The translations under genes were made by a program, and so were the position numbers. The notes under the pieces were generated by a model. It did no database searches. It saw only the letters and a program-made list of their open reading frames with translations, and was not told the origin of the DNA. Shown in pieces: positions 46,249 to 55,491 of a stretch of 64,000 bases of DNA; positions within the stretch are counted from its first letter, which is position 1; the number at the start of each line of letters is the position of its first letter. Source of the DNA: Calothrix membranacea FACHB-236 (GTDB taxonomy: Bacteria; Cyanobacteriota; Cyanobacteriia; Cyanobacteriales; Nostocaceae); NCBI RefSeq assembly GCF_014696315.1, contig NZ_JACJPX010000006.1, forward strand, positions 62,001 through 126,000, read 5' to 3'.

Positions 46249-47109
46249 ATGCCATTTGGACCAGCTTCACGCTTGGGAGTCAGCCTGTTTGATGAAACTC
46301 CTCCTGTTGAGTGGGTACCAGGTCGCTCACAAGAAGAAGCAGAAACAATGATTAGGGCAGTCTATCGGCAAGTATTAGGCAATGCCTATGTGATGGAAAG
46401 TGAGCGGCTTGCTGTGCCTGAATCCCAATTTAAGCGGGGTGAGTTGAGCGTCCGCGAGTTTGTCAGAGCAGTGGCTAAATCTGAACTATATCGTTCTCGC
46501 TTTTTCACCAGTTGTGCGCGTTATAGGGCAATTGAACTCAACTTCCGCCATCTGTTAGGTCGTCCACCACTAGATTTGGAAGAAATGCGCTCCCACAGCA
46601 CAATCCTTGATACTCAAGGGTTTGAAGCTGAGATTGATTCTTATATCGATAGTGATGAGTATCAGTCTACTTTTGGCGAGAACATTGTGCCTTACATCCG
46701 AGGCTATAAAACCGAAGCGCTTCAGAGCATGGTGCAATTTACTCATACCTTCCAACTGGTACGAGGTGCGTCTAGCAGCAGCCTGAAGGGTGACTTATCT
46801 GGTAAGGCTCCTAAGCTGAATGCATTAGTAATTCAAAGCACACCCACAGCAGTAATTTCACCTGCTAGCGCTGGTGCAACATTCTCTCAACCTCCCATTG
46901 GTGCGCGTACTCGTCTTGGAGTTGATGCTAGCGCTGGTGGTAAAGTTTACCGCATTGAAGTTACAGGTTATCGTGCCAAAACCTTCAATAAGATTTCCAA
47001 GTTTCGCCGTTCCAACCAAGTCTTTCTGGTGCCATACGAAAAGCTCTCTCAAGAGTATCAGCGGATTCACCAGCAAGGCGGCGTGATCGCAAGTATCACT
47101 CCTGTATAA
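46249..47109 (+). CDS. cpeC: CpeC, phycoerythrin-associated rod linker
   Basis: A 286-residue linker with the conserved pfam00427-type domain (residues about 20-150; EEAETMIRAVYRQVLGNAYV, LSVREFVRAVAKSELYRSRF, YRAIELNFRHLLGRPPLDLE, EIDSYIDSDEYQSTFGENIV) and a C-terminal CpcD-like domain (KVYRIEVTGYRAKTFNKISK to the end). First gene of cpeCDESTR. Length and domain order fit CpeC of Fremyella. Together with CpeD and CpeE it connects phycoerythrin hexamers. Confidence 0.95.
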   Translation: MPFGPASRLGVSLFDETPPVEWVPGRSQEEAETMIRAVYRQVLGNAYVMESERLAVPESQFKRGELSVREFVRAVAKSELYRSRFFTSCARYRAIELNFRHLLGRPPLDLEEMRSHSTILDTQGFEAEIDSYIDSDEYQSTFGENIVPYIRGYKTEALQSMVQFTHTFQLVRGASSSSLKGDLSGKAPKLNALVIQSTPTAVISPASAGATFSQPPIGARTRLGVDASAGGKVYRIEVTGYRAKTFNKISKFRRSNQVFLVPYEKLSQEYQRIHQQGGVIASITPV

Positions 47110-47149
47110 ATTAGGTGCAAACTTAAAAAATTGAGGAGCAGAAATTTTA

Positions 47150-47899
47150 ATGGCATCCCAGACAATTCTTGAACTTTGGCCCTCTAGTGGCTTAGAGGAA
47201 GTTCAAACTATTATCCGTGCAGTTTACAAACAAGTTTTAGGCAACCCTCATGTTATGGAGAGTGAGCGGTTGGTGACAGCAGAATCACAATTATGCGATC
47301 GCTCCATCACCGTGCGGGAATTTGTCCGCAGCGTTGCTAAGTCTGATTTTTATCGCACCCGCTACTTCCAATCCTGCGCTCCCTACCGATTTGTAGAACT
47401 TAACTTCTTGCATTTGCTTGGTCGTGCACCCCAGGATCAAAGAGAAGTTTCCGAACACATCGTTCGGACTGTAGCTGAAGGCTATGATGCTGAAATTGAT
47501 TCCTATATCGATAGCAGTGAATATGAAGCCGCCTTTGGTGAAAACGTAGTGCCTTACTATCGTGGTAGAAATAGCGAAGCCAACTCTAAGCAAGTAGGCT
47601 ACAACCGGATATTTGCCCTCGATCGCGGCCCTGCCCAAATTGACAGTGCGGTTAAATCTGCTCAATTGGTCTATGCTGTTGCTACTAACAGCGCCAATGC
47701 GATTAAAGCCTCTTCATCCACCGTCATTGGCTCCGGAACTGAAAAACGATTCAAAATCTTGGTGCAAGGTTCCAAATTCGACAGTCCCCGACGCATCAGT
47801 ACCACTGAGTACATTGTTCCAGCTAGTAAGATGACTCCACAAATTCAGCGGATTAATCGTACTTCTGGCAAAATCGTCAGCATTACTGAAATTGTTTAA
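47150..47899 (+). CDS. cpeD: CpeD, phycoerythrin-associated rod linker
   Basis: A 249-residue rod linker with the same domain plan as CpeC (VQTIIRAVYKQVLGNPHVME, ITVREFVRSVAKSDFYRTRY, YRFVELNFLHLLGRAPQDQR) and a short CpcD-like C-terminus (KRFKILVQGSKFDSPRRIST). It follows cpeC by 40 bases with GAGGAGCAGAAATTTTA before the ATG. Operon order cpeC-D-E fixes the name. Confidence 0.93.
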   Translation: MASQTILELWPSSGLEEVQTIIRAVYKQVLGNPHVMESERLVTAESQLCDRSITVREFVRSVAKSDFYRTRYFQSCAPYRFVELNFLHLLGRAPQDQREVSEHIVRTVAEGYDAEIDSYIDSSEYEAAFGENVVPYYRGRNSEANSKQVGYNRIFALDRGPAQIDSAVKSAQLVYAVATNSANAIKASSSTVIGSGTEKRFKILVQGSKFDSPRRISTTEYIVPASKMTPQIQRINRTSGKIVSITEIV

Positions 47900-48046
47900 C
47901 CTTTAACAGGGTGGGCAGCAATACTTGTCTGTTCTAAATTTTGAACCGATTAGTATTGAGAGATTGCCCGCCCCAGATGATTAACTTTTTTAATTTGCAA
48001 TTTTTCAAAAAAACCCACGAAAATCCTAAATTTAGGAGGCATTGAT

Positions 48047-48805
48047 ATGGCACTTTGGATAGAAACCGAGTCCGTTGAATTACGCCCCAACGCCACTGAA
48101 GAGGATCTACAAGCAACGATCAGAGCCGTATATCGCCAAGTTTTGGGCAATGCTCATATATTTGAAAATCAACGGCTTACTAATGCCGAGTCTCAATTGC
48201 GGAACGGTGATATCACTGTTGCTGGTTTCGTTAGAGCTGTGGCTCAATCAGACCTATATCGTTCATTGTTTTTTGAAACTTCCTCTCCTTATCGTTTTAT
48301 CGAATTGAACTTTAAACATTTGCTTGGTCGCGCCCCGCAAGATCAGGCGGAAATTGCAGAACACGTGCAAATTTACAATACCCAAGGTTACGCAGCAGAA
48401 ATCAACTCCTACATTGATAGTGATGAATATAGCAGGAGTTTTGGCGACCATATTGTGCCCTCTACCCGTGGTAATCGTACCCAAGCCGGGATCAAGAATG
48501 TCGGTTTTAACCGTACCTTTGCCTTAATGCGGGGATTTGCTGCCAACGATCTGGGTAAATCGGCAAAATTGATTAGCGATATTGGTTCTAATCGCGCAAC
48601 CAAAATTGTTGCCCCCGCTGGTGGTTCTGGTGCTGCTAGCAATACAGGTAAGAGGTTCCGGATCTCTGTCTCCAAAGCTAATTTTGGGGTTCGGGTGACT
48701 AAAAGCGTAGCCACCTTTGAAGTGGGATACAACCAGCTATCCCAGAAAATTCAGAGTATCCAGAAAACAGGAGGCAAAATTATTAGTATTGCGGAAATAG
48801 CTTAA
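48047..48805 (+). CDS. cpeE: CpeE, phycoerythrin-associated rod linker
   Basis: The third paralogous linker, 252 residues (LQATIRAVYRQVLGNAHIFE, ITVAGFVRAVAQSDLYRSLF, EINSYIDSDEYSRSFGDHIV) with a CpcD-like C-terminal domain (FRISVSKANFGVRVTKSVAT). AGGAGGCATTGAT precedes its ATG. About 147 bp separate it from cpeD; no terminator hairpin is evident. CpeE is expected at the rod tip-distal position. Confidence 0.93.
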   Translation: MALWIETESVELRPNATEEDLQATIRAVYRQVLGNAHIFENQRLTNAESQLRNGDITVAGFVRAVAQSDLYRSLFFETSSPYRFIELNFKHLLGRAPQDQAEIAEHVQIYNTQGYAAEINSYIDSDEYSRSFGDHIVPSTRGNRTQAGIKNVGFNRTFALMRGFAANDLGKSAKLISDIGSNRATKIVAPAGGSGAASNTGKRFRISVSKANFGVRVTKSVATFEVGYNQLSQKIQSIQKTGGKIISIAEIA

Positions 48806-49010
48806 CGCTACCAATGGAGAAGTTCTTAACCTCTAGCAATTTGTCAATAGCCAAGCTATGACAACAAGGTTCAGATAAGCCTCTTTTTCTCCCCTGCATC
48901 CTCTGCCTAACCCACTAAATATCCCTTAACTGAACCGTATGAATCTATAGGGGAAATGGAACCTTCTCCTATCTCAAAGCAAATAGCTAAAAATAAAAAC
49001 CAAAGTGTTA

Positions 49011-49541
49011 ATGAATATTACAAAGTTTGTAGCAAATTCTATAGGGCATTGGCGATCGCAACGCAGTGCCCATCATTTAGCATTCGGTCACTTTGAAGCT
49101 GTACAGTCTGAGATAGATATCATTGCTCTTCCAGATGAAGATCCAGCAGTGATTGATTTATGTAAAAGCTATAACATCGATCCGCAAACTGTGGTTTCCC
49201 CATTTCGCATGACTTGGGAAGGTCAATCAGATTGGGATGATAGTCAAATCAAAGGCACCTGTGTCCTAGTTCCCATCCCCGATCCAGATCGTCCCCATCG
49301 CGGTAAACTCCTACGCGATCAAGGCTATGCAGAAACGATCGCAGCAGCCGGCGACTATTACTTTACGGAAGACGGCACATTCGTGTTAGTCACCGCTTAC
49401 GAGCGCGCCGCTGCTGAAGAAAAAATCTGGTTTGTTAACCCCAATGTTCGTTGTCGGGTTTCCCTAATTAAAACTAGTGCTGGTTCAGGAGTTGTTACTG
49501 CCTCATTTTCTTCAGAAATCCGCCAGGATATTCCGAAATAA
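49011..49541 (+). CDS. cpeS: CpeS, phycoerythrobilin lyase (S-type)
   Basis: From the ATG at 49011 (MNITKFVANSIGHWRSQRSA) it is 176 residues; a GTG two codons upstream is possible. S-type lyase motifs: HWRSQRSAHHLAFGHFE, PFRMTWEGQSDWDDSQIKGT, HRGKLLRDQGYAETIAAAGD, and EKIWFVNPNVRCRVSL. CpeS attaches PEB to the central Cys (80/82) of beta-phycoerythrin. It is the fourth gene of cpeCDESTR, which secures the name; the paralog at 38816 is then cpeU. Confidence 0.92.
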   Translation: MNITKFVANSIGHWRSQRSAHHLAFGHFEAVQSEIDIIALPDEDPAVIDLCKSYNIDPQTVVSPFRMTWEGQSDWDDSQIKGTCVLVPIPDPDRPHRGKLLRDQGYAETIAAAGDYYFTEDGTFVLVTAYERAAAEEKIWFVNPNVRCRVSLIKTSAGSGVVTASFSSEIRQDIPK

Positions 49542-49661
49542 ACTATATCCGACCATATTTCTAGTCCTATAGATACAACGTCAGAGCGTGCAGTCTACAG
49601 ATGAAAGCGATCGCGTGAGCTTTGCTATGTCATTTCTTAATAAATATCGGTGCCATAGGTT

Positions 49662-49743
49662 ATACCAATTCAAAATTAGGAAAGCCAGATATCAACAGAA
49701 TTTCTGAGCTTGGATCTGTTGTTCAATTTTAGAGAATTGGTAT
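49662..49743. repeat. MITE-like element, copy B (ATACCAATTC...GAATTGGTAT)
   Basis: An 82-base element with perfect 10-base terminal inverted repeats, internal AGGAAAGCCAGATATCAACAG and GGATCTGTTGTTCAATTTTA. It sits in the cpeS-cpeT gap (49542-49849) and could alter transcript processing in the operon. The remaining gap holds no gene. Confidence 0.75.
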
Positions 49744-49849
49744 TCAGGTCATCATTTTGAATTTTGCCGAAAGTATGGTCTTGGGCTTTGTCCAAGAGGA
49801 GCAACTTGACAAGAAAATTTTGGGATTGTTTATTTATCCTCATCTATTT

Positions 49850-50473
49850 ATGACCTCTTCATTACCAAAGATTCCTGAAACGGTATCGCCTAATTTAATC
49901 ACCCTGGCTCGTTGGATGGCAGGTGATTTCAGCAACTACAAACAGGCATTTGAAAATCCTAAAGATTACGCCCATATTCATGTTTTCTTTCGCCCATTAC
50001 CGTTTGAATTTTTCTCAGGAATTGGGCTTTATTCGGAACAAGTATATGACTATGATTTGTGGCGACCTTATCGCCAGGGAGTCCATCGTCTTATCGATAA
50101 AGGCGATGAAATTTATATTGAAAATTACAGCTTAAAACAAGCACTTTATTACGCAGGTGCAGCGCGAGACTTAAATATTCTCAAAACTATTACCCCAAAT
50201 TGTATTGAACGCCGATATCACTGCTCGATGATTTTTAAACGCGAGGGGGATAAATTTATCGGTGGTGTTGAACCTGGAAACCAGTGCTTAATTGAGAAAA
50301 ATGGCTGCCAGACATATCTAGATAGTTACGTTGAAATTACAGAAACCACTTGGGTAAGTCTAGATAAAGGTATGGATGTTAATACACACCAACAAGTTTG
50401 GGGATCTACCTTTGGGCCATTACGGTTTGAAAAGCGGGAGAGTTTCGCAGATGAAGTCCCAAATATCTTATGA
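49850..50473 (+). CDS. cpeT: CpeT, T-type phycobilin lyase
   Basis: From the ATG at 49850 (MTSSLPKIPETVSPNLITLA) it is 207 residues, matching the CpeT/CpcT size; the open frame extends 31 codons further upstream through MITE-proximal DNA. Signatures: RWMAGDFSNYKQAFENPKDY, HVFFRPLPFEFFSGIGLYSE, YRQGVHRLIDKGDEIYIENY and CSMIFKREGDKFIGGVEPGN QC. CpeT attaches PEB to beta-phycoerythrin Cys165. It overlaps cpeR by 23 bases. Confidence 0.92.
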   Translation: MTSSLPKIPETVSPNLITLARWMAGDFSNYKQAFENPKDYAHIHVFFRPLPFEFFSGIGLYSEQVYDYDLWRPYRQGVHRLIDKGDEIYIENYSLKQALYYAGAARDLNILKTITPNCIERRYHCSMIFKREGDKFIGGVEPGNQCLIEKNGCQTYLDSYVEITETTWVSLDKGMDVNTHQQVWGSTFGPLRFEKRESFADEVPNIL

Positions 50474-50813
50474 TGTTTCCCTGCCGGATCTGCCCATAAA
50501 AGCGAATATGCTACCTCCAGAAGCACAGAAGAAAATGCAGTGCTGGATTCGCAGTCGGCATTTAATTTGTTCGGGTAATTTCTTCGTTTTTGAAACTGTA
50601 GATTATAGTGCTATTGAACGCTTTTCCCAATGTGTAGGAGCATTGGGAGGAACTGTGATTTCGGTTGAGCCAATTGACAAAATTTGGATGGGCGCTCATC
50701 GTAAAGTGATTCTGTATCAGGCAAGAGCCAGTTTACATACACCCTGCCACAATTTGAAACAATATTGGCTAAAATATGGAGGCTTTCGCAGCAGATTTGA
50801 TGAGCAAGTTTGA
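50451..50813 (+). CDS. cpeR: CpeR, transcriptional activator of phycoerythrin genes
   Basis: A 120-residue protein from ATG 50451 (MKSQISYDVSLPDLPIKANM), overlapping the end of cpeT by 23 bases with GCGGGAGAG upstream; an inner Met (MLPPEAQKKMQCWIRSRHLI) may be the start used in some annotations. The sequence ICSGNFFVFETVDYSAIERF, GGTVISVEPIDKIWMGAHRK and YWLKYGGFRSRFD fits CpeR, which is required for cpeBA and pebAB expression in green light. It is the last gene of cpeCDESTR, so the activator is made together with the linkers. Confidence 0.92.
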   Translation: MKSQISYDVSLPDLPIKANMLPPEAQKKMQCWIRSRHLICSGNFFVFETVDYSAIERFSQCVGALGGTVISVEPIDKIWMGAHRKVILYQARASLHTPCHNLKQYWLKYGGFRSRFDEQV

Positions 50814-50949
50814 GCTTTTGAGTAAGCTGATACGCACCTAAATCAAATATTCGGGCGTTGGGACTGTCAAGGGTCAATAGTCCAGTGTCAAAGGCTAGCT
50901 TGGACTTTGGACTCTTGACTTTTGACAACTTGAGTGCGAAATATACAAT

Positions 50950-51001
50950 TTAAATGCGTAACAGCTTAGCGAATCTCATAACTAAGCTATTACACATTTA
51001 A
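50950..51001. terminator. Bidirectional hairpin after cpeR
   Basis: Arms of 20 bases at 50950-50969 and 50982-51001 (18 of 20 pairs; TTAAATGCGTAACAGCTTAG) with a 12-base loop lie between the convergent cpeR and GST genes. The right arm begins a dispersed repeat shared with 20166-20208. Confidence 0.7.
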
Positions 51002-51041
51002 GTTGCATAATTAATCATCAGGATTGGCCAGATTAGGAGAA

Positions 51042-51686
51042 TTATGGAATGCTATTGGCGTAGTCGTATTTACCACCACGTTCGAGGGCGCGTTTATAAG
51101 CAGGGCGCGCCTGAATGCGTTCAATAAATTGCTTAATCTTTGGTCGGTTCTCAATTTGTTCAGGAAGCGTAGCGACAATTTCCAAAGGAAAGCTCATTTG
51201 GATATCGGCGGCGGTGAATTCTTCACCTACAAACCATGTACTCTTACCAAGTTCAGCTTCTATATAGTCAAAGTGAAGCTTGATTTGGGGCGCGATAAAT
51301 GCGTCGTTGGCGCTGCTATCCCCTGTCCCAAAAAGCTGGAAAACGAGGTTCATTACCAGAGGTGGCATTGCCGAGCCTTCAGCATAATGTAACCAATAGG
51401 TGTAACGCAGACGCTCTGGTGTACCGGATTCTGGAATTAGCCGACCATTGTCGTAGCGCTCTACTATGTATTCGATAATAGCTCCTGACTCAGCAACAGT
51501 CAGTTCTGCATCTGTAATCACTGGTGACTTGCCAAGTGGATGGACTTGCCGTAGTGATGCTGGTGCTTGCATCGTCTTGGAGTCGCGTTCGTAGTACTTA
51601 ATTTCGTATTCGATACCTAATTCTTCAAGCAGCCATAATACGCGCTGCGATCGCGAGTTGTTGAGATGATGGACAATAATCGTCAT
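51042..51686 (-). CDS. Glutathione S-transferase family protein
   Basis: A 214-residue GST: N-terminal thioredoxin-like domain (MTIIVHHLNNSRSQRVLWLL, HPLGKSPVITDAELTVAESG AIIEYI) with Ser as likely catalytic residue near position 11, and helical C-terminal domain (WFVGEEFTAADIQMSFPLEI). Substrate unknown. It is separated by only 2 bases from the DUF4174 gene and both are minus-strand, so probably an operon. Confidence 0.92.
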   Translation of the reverse strand: MTIIVHHLNNSRSQRVLWLLEELGIEYEIKYYERDSKTMQAPASLRQVHPLGKSPVITDAELTVAESGAIIEYIVERYDNGRLIPESGTPERLRYTYWLHYAEGSAMPPLVMNLVFQLFGTGDSSANDAFIAPQIKLHFDYIEAELGKSTWFVGEEFTAADIQMSFPLEIVATLPEQIENRPKIKQFIERIQARPAYKRALERGGKYDYANSIP

Positions 51687-51688
51687 AG

Positions 51689-52204
51689 CTAATTTCTACC
51701 TTGCTGTTGCATTTCTTGTTGGCGCATGGGCATAGCGTCTATTTGCTTAAAAATTGCTGTGGCTTCGACTGGTGTAGCTTCCTGGCGCTTAACACCACCA
51801 TCTTTACCCACTAAAATGACGCGAAAATTATCTTTATCAACCCCAAAGCGCTCACGCAAATTGACCGCAGAAGATTCATCTATTAATTGTCCGTTGGCAT
51901 AACTTTTATCTGTTGCCAAAACCTGAACCAGAACTAAATCCCTATCTGCAAAACCACTATTATGCTGTTGAAATAACTGCATCTGCTGCTGATAGCTATG
52001 GTTATCCATAGAAGGCGAAAAGATTAGCAATACACGGTTTTGCCATTGTTGAGAATTGAGGTTAAATGAAGACATTTTGATAGCTTGATTGCTTGAATTT
52101 TTGGCAGTATCAGCAATGCTGACTGACGACAGGATAGACCACGCCGTGAGAGTAAGGGCAATTAATACTGACTTATTTACTATAGAATTGTTATTTTCTG
52201 CCAT
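51689..52204 (-). CDS. DUF4174 family exported protein
   Basis: About 171 residues from the ATG at 52204 (MAENNNSIVNKSVLIALTLT); a Met immediately before is also possible. A signal peptide precedes the mature part (ALTLTAWSILSSVSIADTAK). The DUF4174 pattern follows: LNSQQWQNRVLLIFSPSMDN, QQMQLFQQHNSGFADRDLVL, NLRERFGVDKDNFRVILVGK DGGVK. The fold is thioredoxin-like without CxxC. The tail is Met/Gln-rich. Probably co-transcribed with the GST gene. Confidence 0.82.
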   Translation of the reverse strand: MAENNNSIVNKSVLIALTLTAWSILSSVSIADTAKNSSNQAIKMSSFNLNSQQWQNRVLLIFSPSMDNHSYQQQMQLFQQHNSGFADRDLVLVQVLATDKSYANGQLIDESSAVNLRERFGVDKDNFRVILVGKDGGVKRQEATPVEATAIFKQIDAMPMRQQEMQQQGRN

Positions 52205-52401
52205 CATCTCAAGCTATCATCAGTTTCCCTATGATTCCTCTATCTGGCGGTTTGTTTTGGGTATTAAATAAAGATTCTGGAGGTGTAAATTTTCCTCACT
52301 AGACTGGGAGGAGCGATCGCTCCTCCGAATTTACCAGCCGATTGAAGTCATTATTAGGTCTATAAAGTAAATTCTTAGAGGAAATTACAAGAGCGATCGC
52401 T

Positions 52402-52710
52402 TTACCTCTCAAAACGCTGATGTCCAATATGAACCTGCCACTCCACAACTCTAGCAGAGTCCGCTAACATCCCATCTCGTACACGGGGGCTACTGTTGAC
52501 AATGGCTTGAGCCGCTTCTAAATTCTCCGCCTGAATTACCCACATTCCGGTTCCATCGTGGGGAAAAAACGGGCCGCAGCACAGAAGTATTCCTTTCTCC
52601 TGCTGCTCACGAAACCAAGCCAGTTGGTCTTGGTCATGTTCTGGGTGAGTCTTTTTATACTCGTAATACTCTGGAACAGTGGCTACGACAACGGCAAACA
52701 GTTTAGACAT
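52402..52710 (-). CDS. YciI-related protein
   Basis: A 102-residue YCII-domain protein: MSKLFAVVVATVPEYYEYKK, HPEHDQDQLAWFREQQEKGI, LLCCGPFFPHDGTGMWVIQA, then SSPRVRDGMLADSARVVEW. The conserved His-Asp (PHDGTG) is present. The family has ferredoxin-like folds and unknown activity. Separate from the GST operon by about 200 bp. Confidence 0.85.
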   Translation of the reverse strand: MSKLFAVVVATVPEYYEYKKTHPEHDQDQLAWFREQQEKGILLCCGPFFPHDGTGMWVIQAENLEAAQAIVNSSPRVRDGMLADSARVVEWQVHIGHQRFER

Positions 52711-53056
52711 ATGTTTTTGTTGACTGATTTATATCCTTTTGTAATGGTATTTTTAGGTCGCAGTCCATTGCAACCAATCAAATGGGAATCCTGGTAATAG
52801 TTGCGTTTCTGTAGCGTTGTGGTGCTAGGGTTTCGCCTCTGCTCCAGGGTTACTACTGGCAGATAATCAATAAACACCCATCGATGCGAATGTATCAACT
52901 AGAAGTTAAGAATGATGAGTGATGAGCGTAGTTTACTGCCACAGGCATCGCCCTACCTGATTCAAGCTAGGAAAATCTGGCAGCGATCGCCTATTGGCAT
53001 AAAGCACTCCTCCAACAAGAATCAGACCAGGTGATAGAAGTCTAAAAATAGGCAAT
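52711..53056. other. Intergenic, no gene seen
   Basis: AT-rich with a HIP1 site near 52984 and no convincing open frame or repeat. Confidence 0.5.
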
Positions 53057-53608
53057 TTAACCAAGATAAGGGTATTGTGGCGGTTTAACTTTCAATAATT
53101 CAGCCCAATATTTTATAGCATTATGTTTGGTGGTTTCTAAATCACGCGATTTATGAACCCTACCTATTTCCATCAAAAAATATGTCAGTTTAATCGCAGT
53201 AAATAAGTTAATTAAACCCACAGTTTTAAAATGTTGTAAAAATAAGTGAATAATGATTTTAAGTTTCTGTCTATGGCGAAAATACAGCCACCATTTCATT
53301 TGATGTATAGCAATACTAGTTTGATAACCTAATGTATTTTCTACTTTAGACAATTTCTCTTGAACTTGATAATACAACTGCATTTCTTGAGCAGAATCAC
53401 CTGCTTGTTGGGCTAGAGCAGCATCATCAGCTAATTGATAAGCTTCACTAATTAAATTTCCTGCCGTTTCTGCCTGCTGTTGATTATAACCAAGTTTTGT
53501 ATATATAGTAGTTGCTGCTGATGCCAATTCTCTAAACTTTTGGGCATCATGTAACCAGTATATTTGTGCTTGTAGTTCCCCTAATGTAACTGCTAAAGTC
53601 TCATTCAT
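53057..53608 (-). CDS. Hypothetical helical protein, 183 aa
   Basis: No family recognised. It is mainly helical: LGELQAQIYWLHDAQKFREL, NQQQAETAGNLISEAYQLAD, QEMQLYYQVQEKLSKVENTL, then a basic hydrophobic region WWLYFRHRQKLKIIIHLFLQ that may be membrane-associated, and a Pro-rich end KVKPPQYPYLG. A compositional break between the halves hints at a two-part protein. The 53609-54001 gap beyond has HIP1 octamers but no gene. Confidence 0.55.
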   Translation of the reverse strand: MNETLAVTLGELQAQIYWLHDAQKFRELASAATTIYTKLGYNQQQAETAGNLISEAYQLADDAALAQQAGDSAQEMQLYYQVQEKLSKVENTLGYQTSIAIHQMKWWLYFRHRQKLKIIIHLFLQHFKTVGLINLFTAIKLTYFLMEIGRVHKSRDLETTKHNAIKYWAELLKVKPPQYPYLG

Positions 53609-54001
53609 ATTTAATTTAATTTTTTCTCTTGTGATTGACCACAGCAGTATTTTAAATCTGACGCACTCCCTACTTACTTAAAAATTGCTACATTGTGGCT
53701 CTTATAGCTATTTCAAGGTATATCACCTTTTTTCTTAGAGGAAAATAGCTCAGGCAGGTTATTCAGGAAAAAAGCGATCGCCCTGCTGCAAATTCAATCG
53801 ATCACGTTCAGCGTTTCGTATAGAGGAAAATATGGGAGCGATCGCCTCCAATCCCCCCAGCACCCATGACCAACCCGTTGATATAACGAAGTGTGTAAGC
53901 TCTCACTTAACTGGTATCTTAAATAAAGAACTTGCATTCTTGCAAGAATGCACCTATTTCAGACAGATGTTTTCAACCCAATAAACACAGGGATCGCAGA
54001 C

Positions 54002-54751
54002 ATGACAAAACTAGAGGGGAAAGTCGCAGTTGTTACAGGTGCGTCTAAAGGCATTGGTGCGTCGATTGCTAAACATCTGGCAGCAGAAGGTGCAGCAGTG
54101 GTTGTCAATTACGCCTCTAGCAAACAAGGGGCTGATCACGTAGTGGATGAGATTATTAGCGCTGGTGGAAAGGCGATCGCAGTTCAGGCAAATGTTGCCA
54201 AAAAAGCAGAGATTGAACATCTGTTTACAGAAACTCAGCAAGCATTCGGCAAGGTTGATATTTTGGTTAACAATGCGGGAATTTATGAATTTGCACCACT
54301 TGAAGACATCACAGAAGCGCACTTCCACAAGCAATTCGATATAAATGTCCTGGGATTGATCCTCGCTTCACAGCAAGCTGTAAAGCACTTCGGCTCAGCA
54401 GGCGGTAGCATTATTAATATTAGTTCGATTGTCAGCACCCTGACACCCCCGAATGCCGCAATCTATAACGCTACCAAAGCGGCTGTTGATGCCATCACGA
54501 AGTCCTTAGCCAAAGAGTTAGGCCCCCGTCGCATCCGTGTTAACTCCATCAATCCTGGCATGGTGGAAACAGAAGGTACCCACACAGCAGGAATTACCGA
54601 AAGCGAAGGTCGCCAACAAATGGAAGCGCAAACGCCACTAGGTCGCATTGGACAGCCACAGGACATCGCCCCTGCCGTTGTCTTCCTTGCTTCCTCTGAT
54701 TCCGCCTGGATCACTGGCGAAACGCTGTACATCACGGGTGGGCTTCGCTAG
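54002..54751 (+). CDS. SDR family oxidoreductase (FabG-like)
   Basis: A 249-residue classical SDR from ATG 54002 (MTKLEGKVAVVTGASKGIGA); the open frame extends 18 codons upstream without support. Motifs: TGASKGIG, VNNAGIYEF, catalytic Ser in NISSIVSTL, YxxxK in IYNATKAAVDAITKSLAKEL and the C-terminal VFLASSDSAWITGETLYITG. Substrate unknown; the family includes 3-oxoacyl-ACP reductases and glucose dehydrogenase-like enzymes. It is the last gene before the right end of the nifH element. Confidence 0.92.
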   Translation: MTKLEGKVAVVTGASKGIGASIAKHLAAEGAAVVVNYASSKQGADHVVDEIISAGGKAIAVQANVAKKAEIEHLFTETQQAFGKVDILVNNAGIYEFAPLEDITEAHFHKQFDINVLGLILASQQAVKHFGSAGGSIINISSIVSTLTPPNAAIYNATKAAVDAITKSLAKELGPRRIRVNSINPGMVETEGTHTAGITESEGRQQMEAQTPLGRIGQPQDIAPAVVFLASSDSAWITGETLYITGGLR

Positions 54752-54765
54752 CTTTAGATGCAATA

Positions 54766-54861
54766 ATACCAATTCTCCAAAATTCAGCAACAGATACAAA
54801 CTCAAAAACACTTGCTAAATATGGCTTTCTTAATTTTGAATTTTGAATTTTGAATTGGTAT
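54766..54861 (-). repeat. MITE-like element, copy C (inverted)
   Basis: A 96-base element with ATACCAATTC and GAATTGGTAT ends in reverse orientation to copies A and B; three TTTTGAA heptamers (54835-54855) lie inside one end. On the minus strand it contains AAGAAAGCCATATTTAGC and GTATCTGTTGCTGAATTTTG, matching the interior of copy B. Located 80 bp inside the right element end. Confidence 0.75.
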
Positions 54862-54914
54862 AACTCAATTCCAACTCTACCTCAATAGGCAAAGATGTAA
54901 ATTGGGGTAGTTTA

Positions 54915-55491
<577 letters not shown>

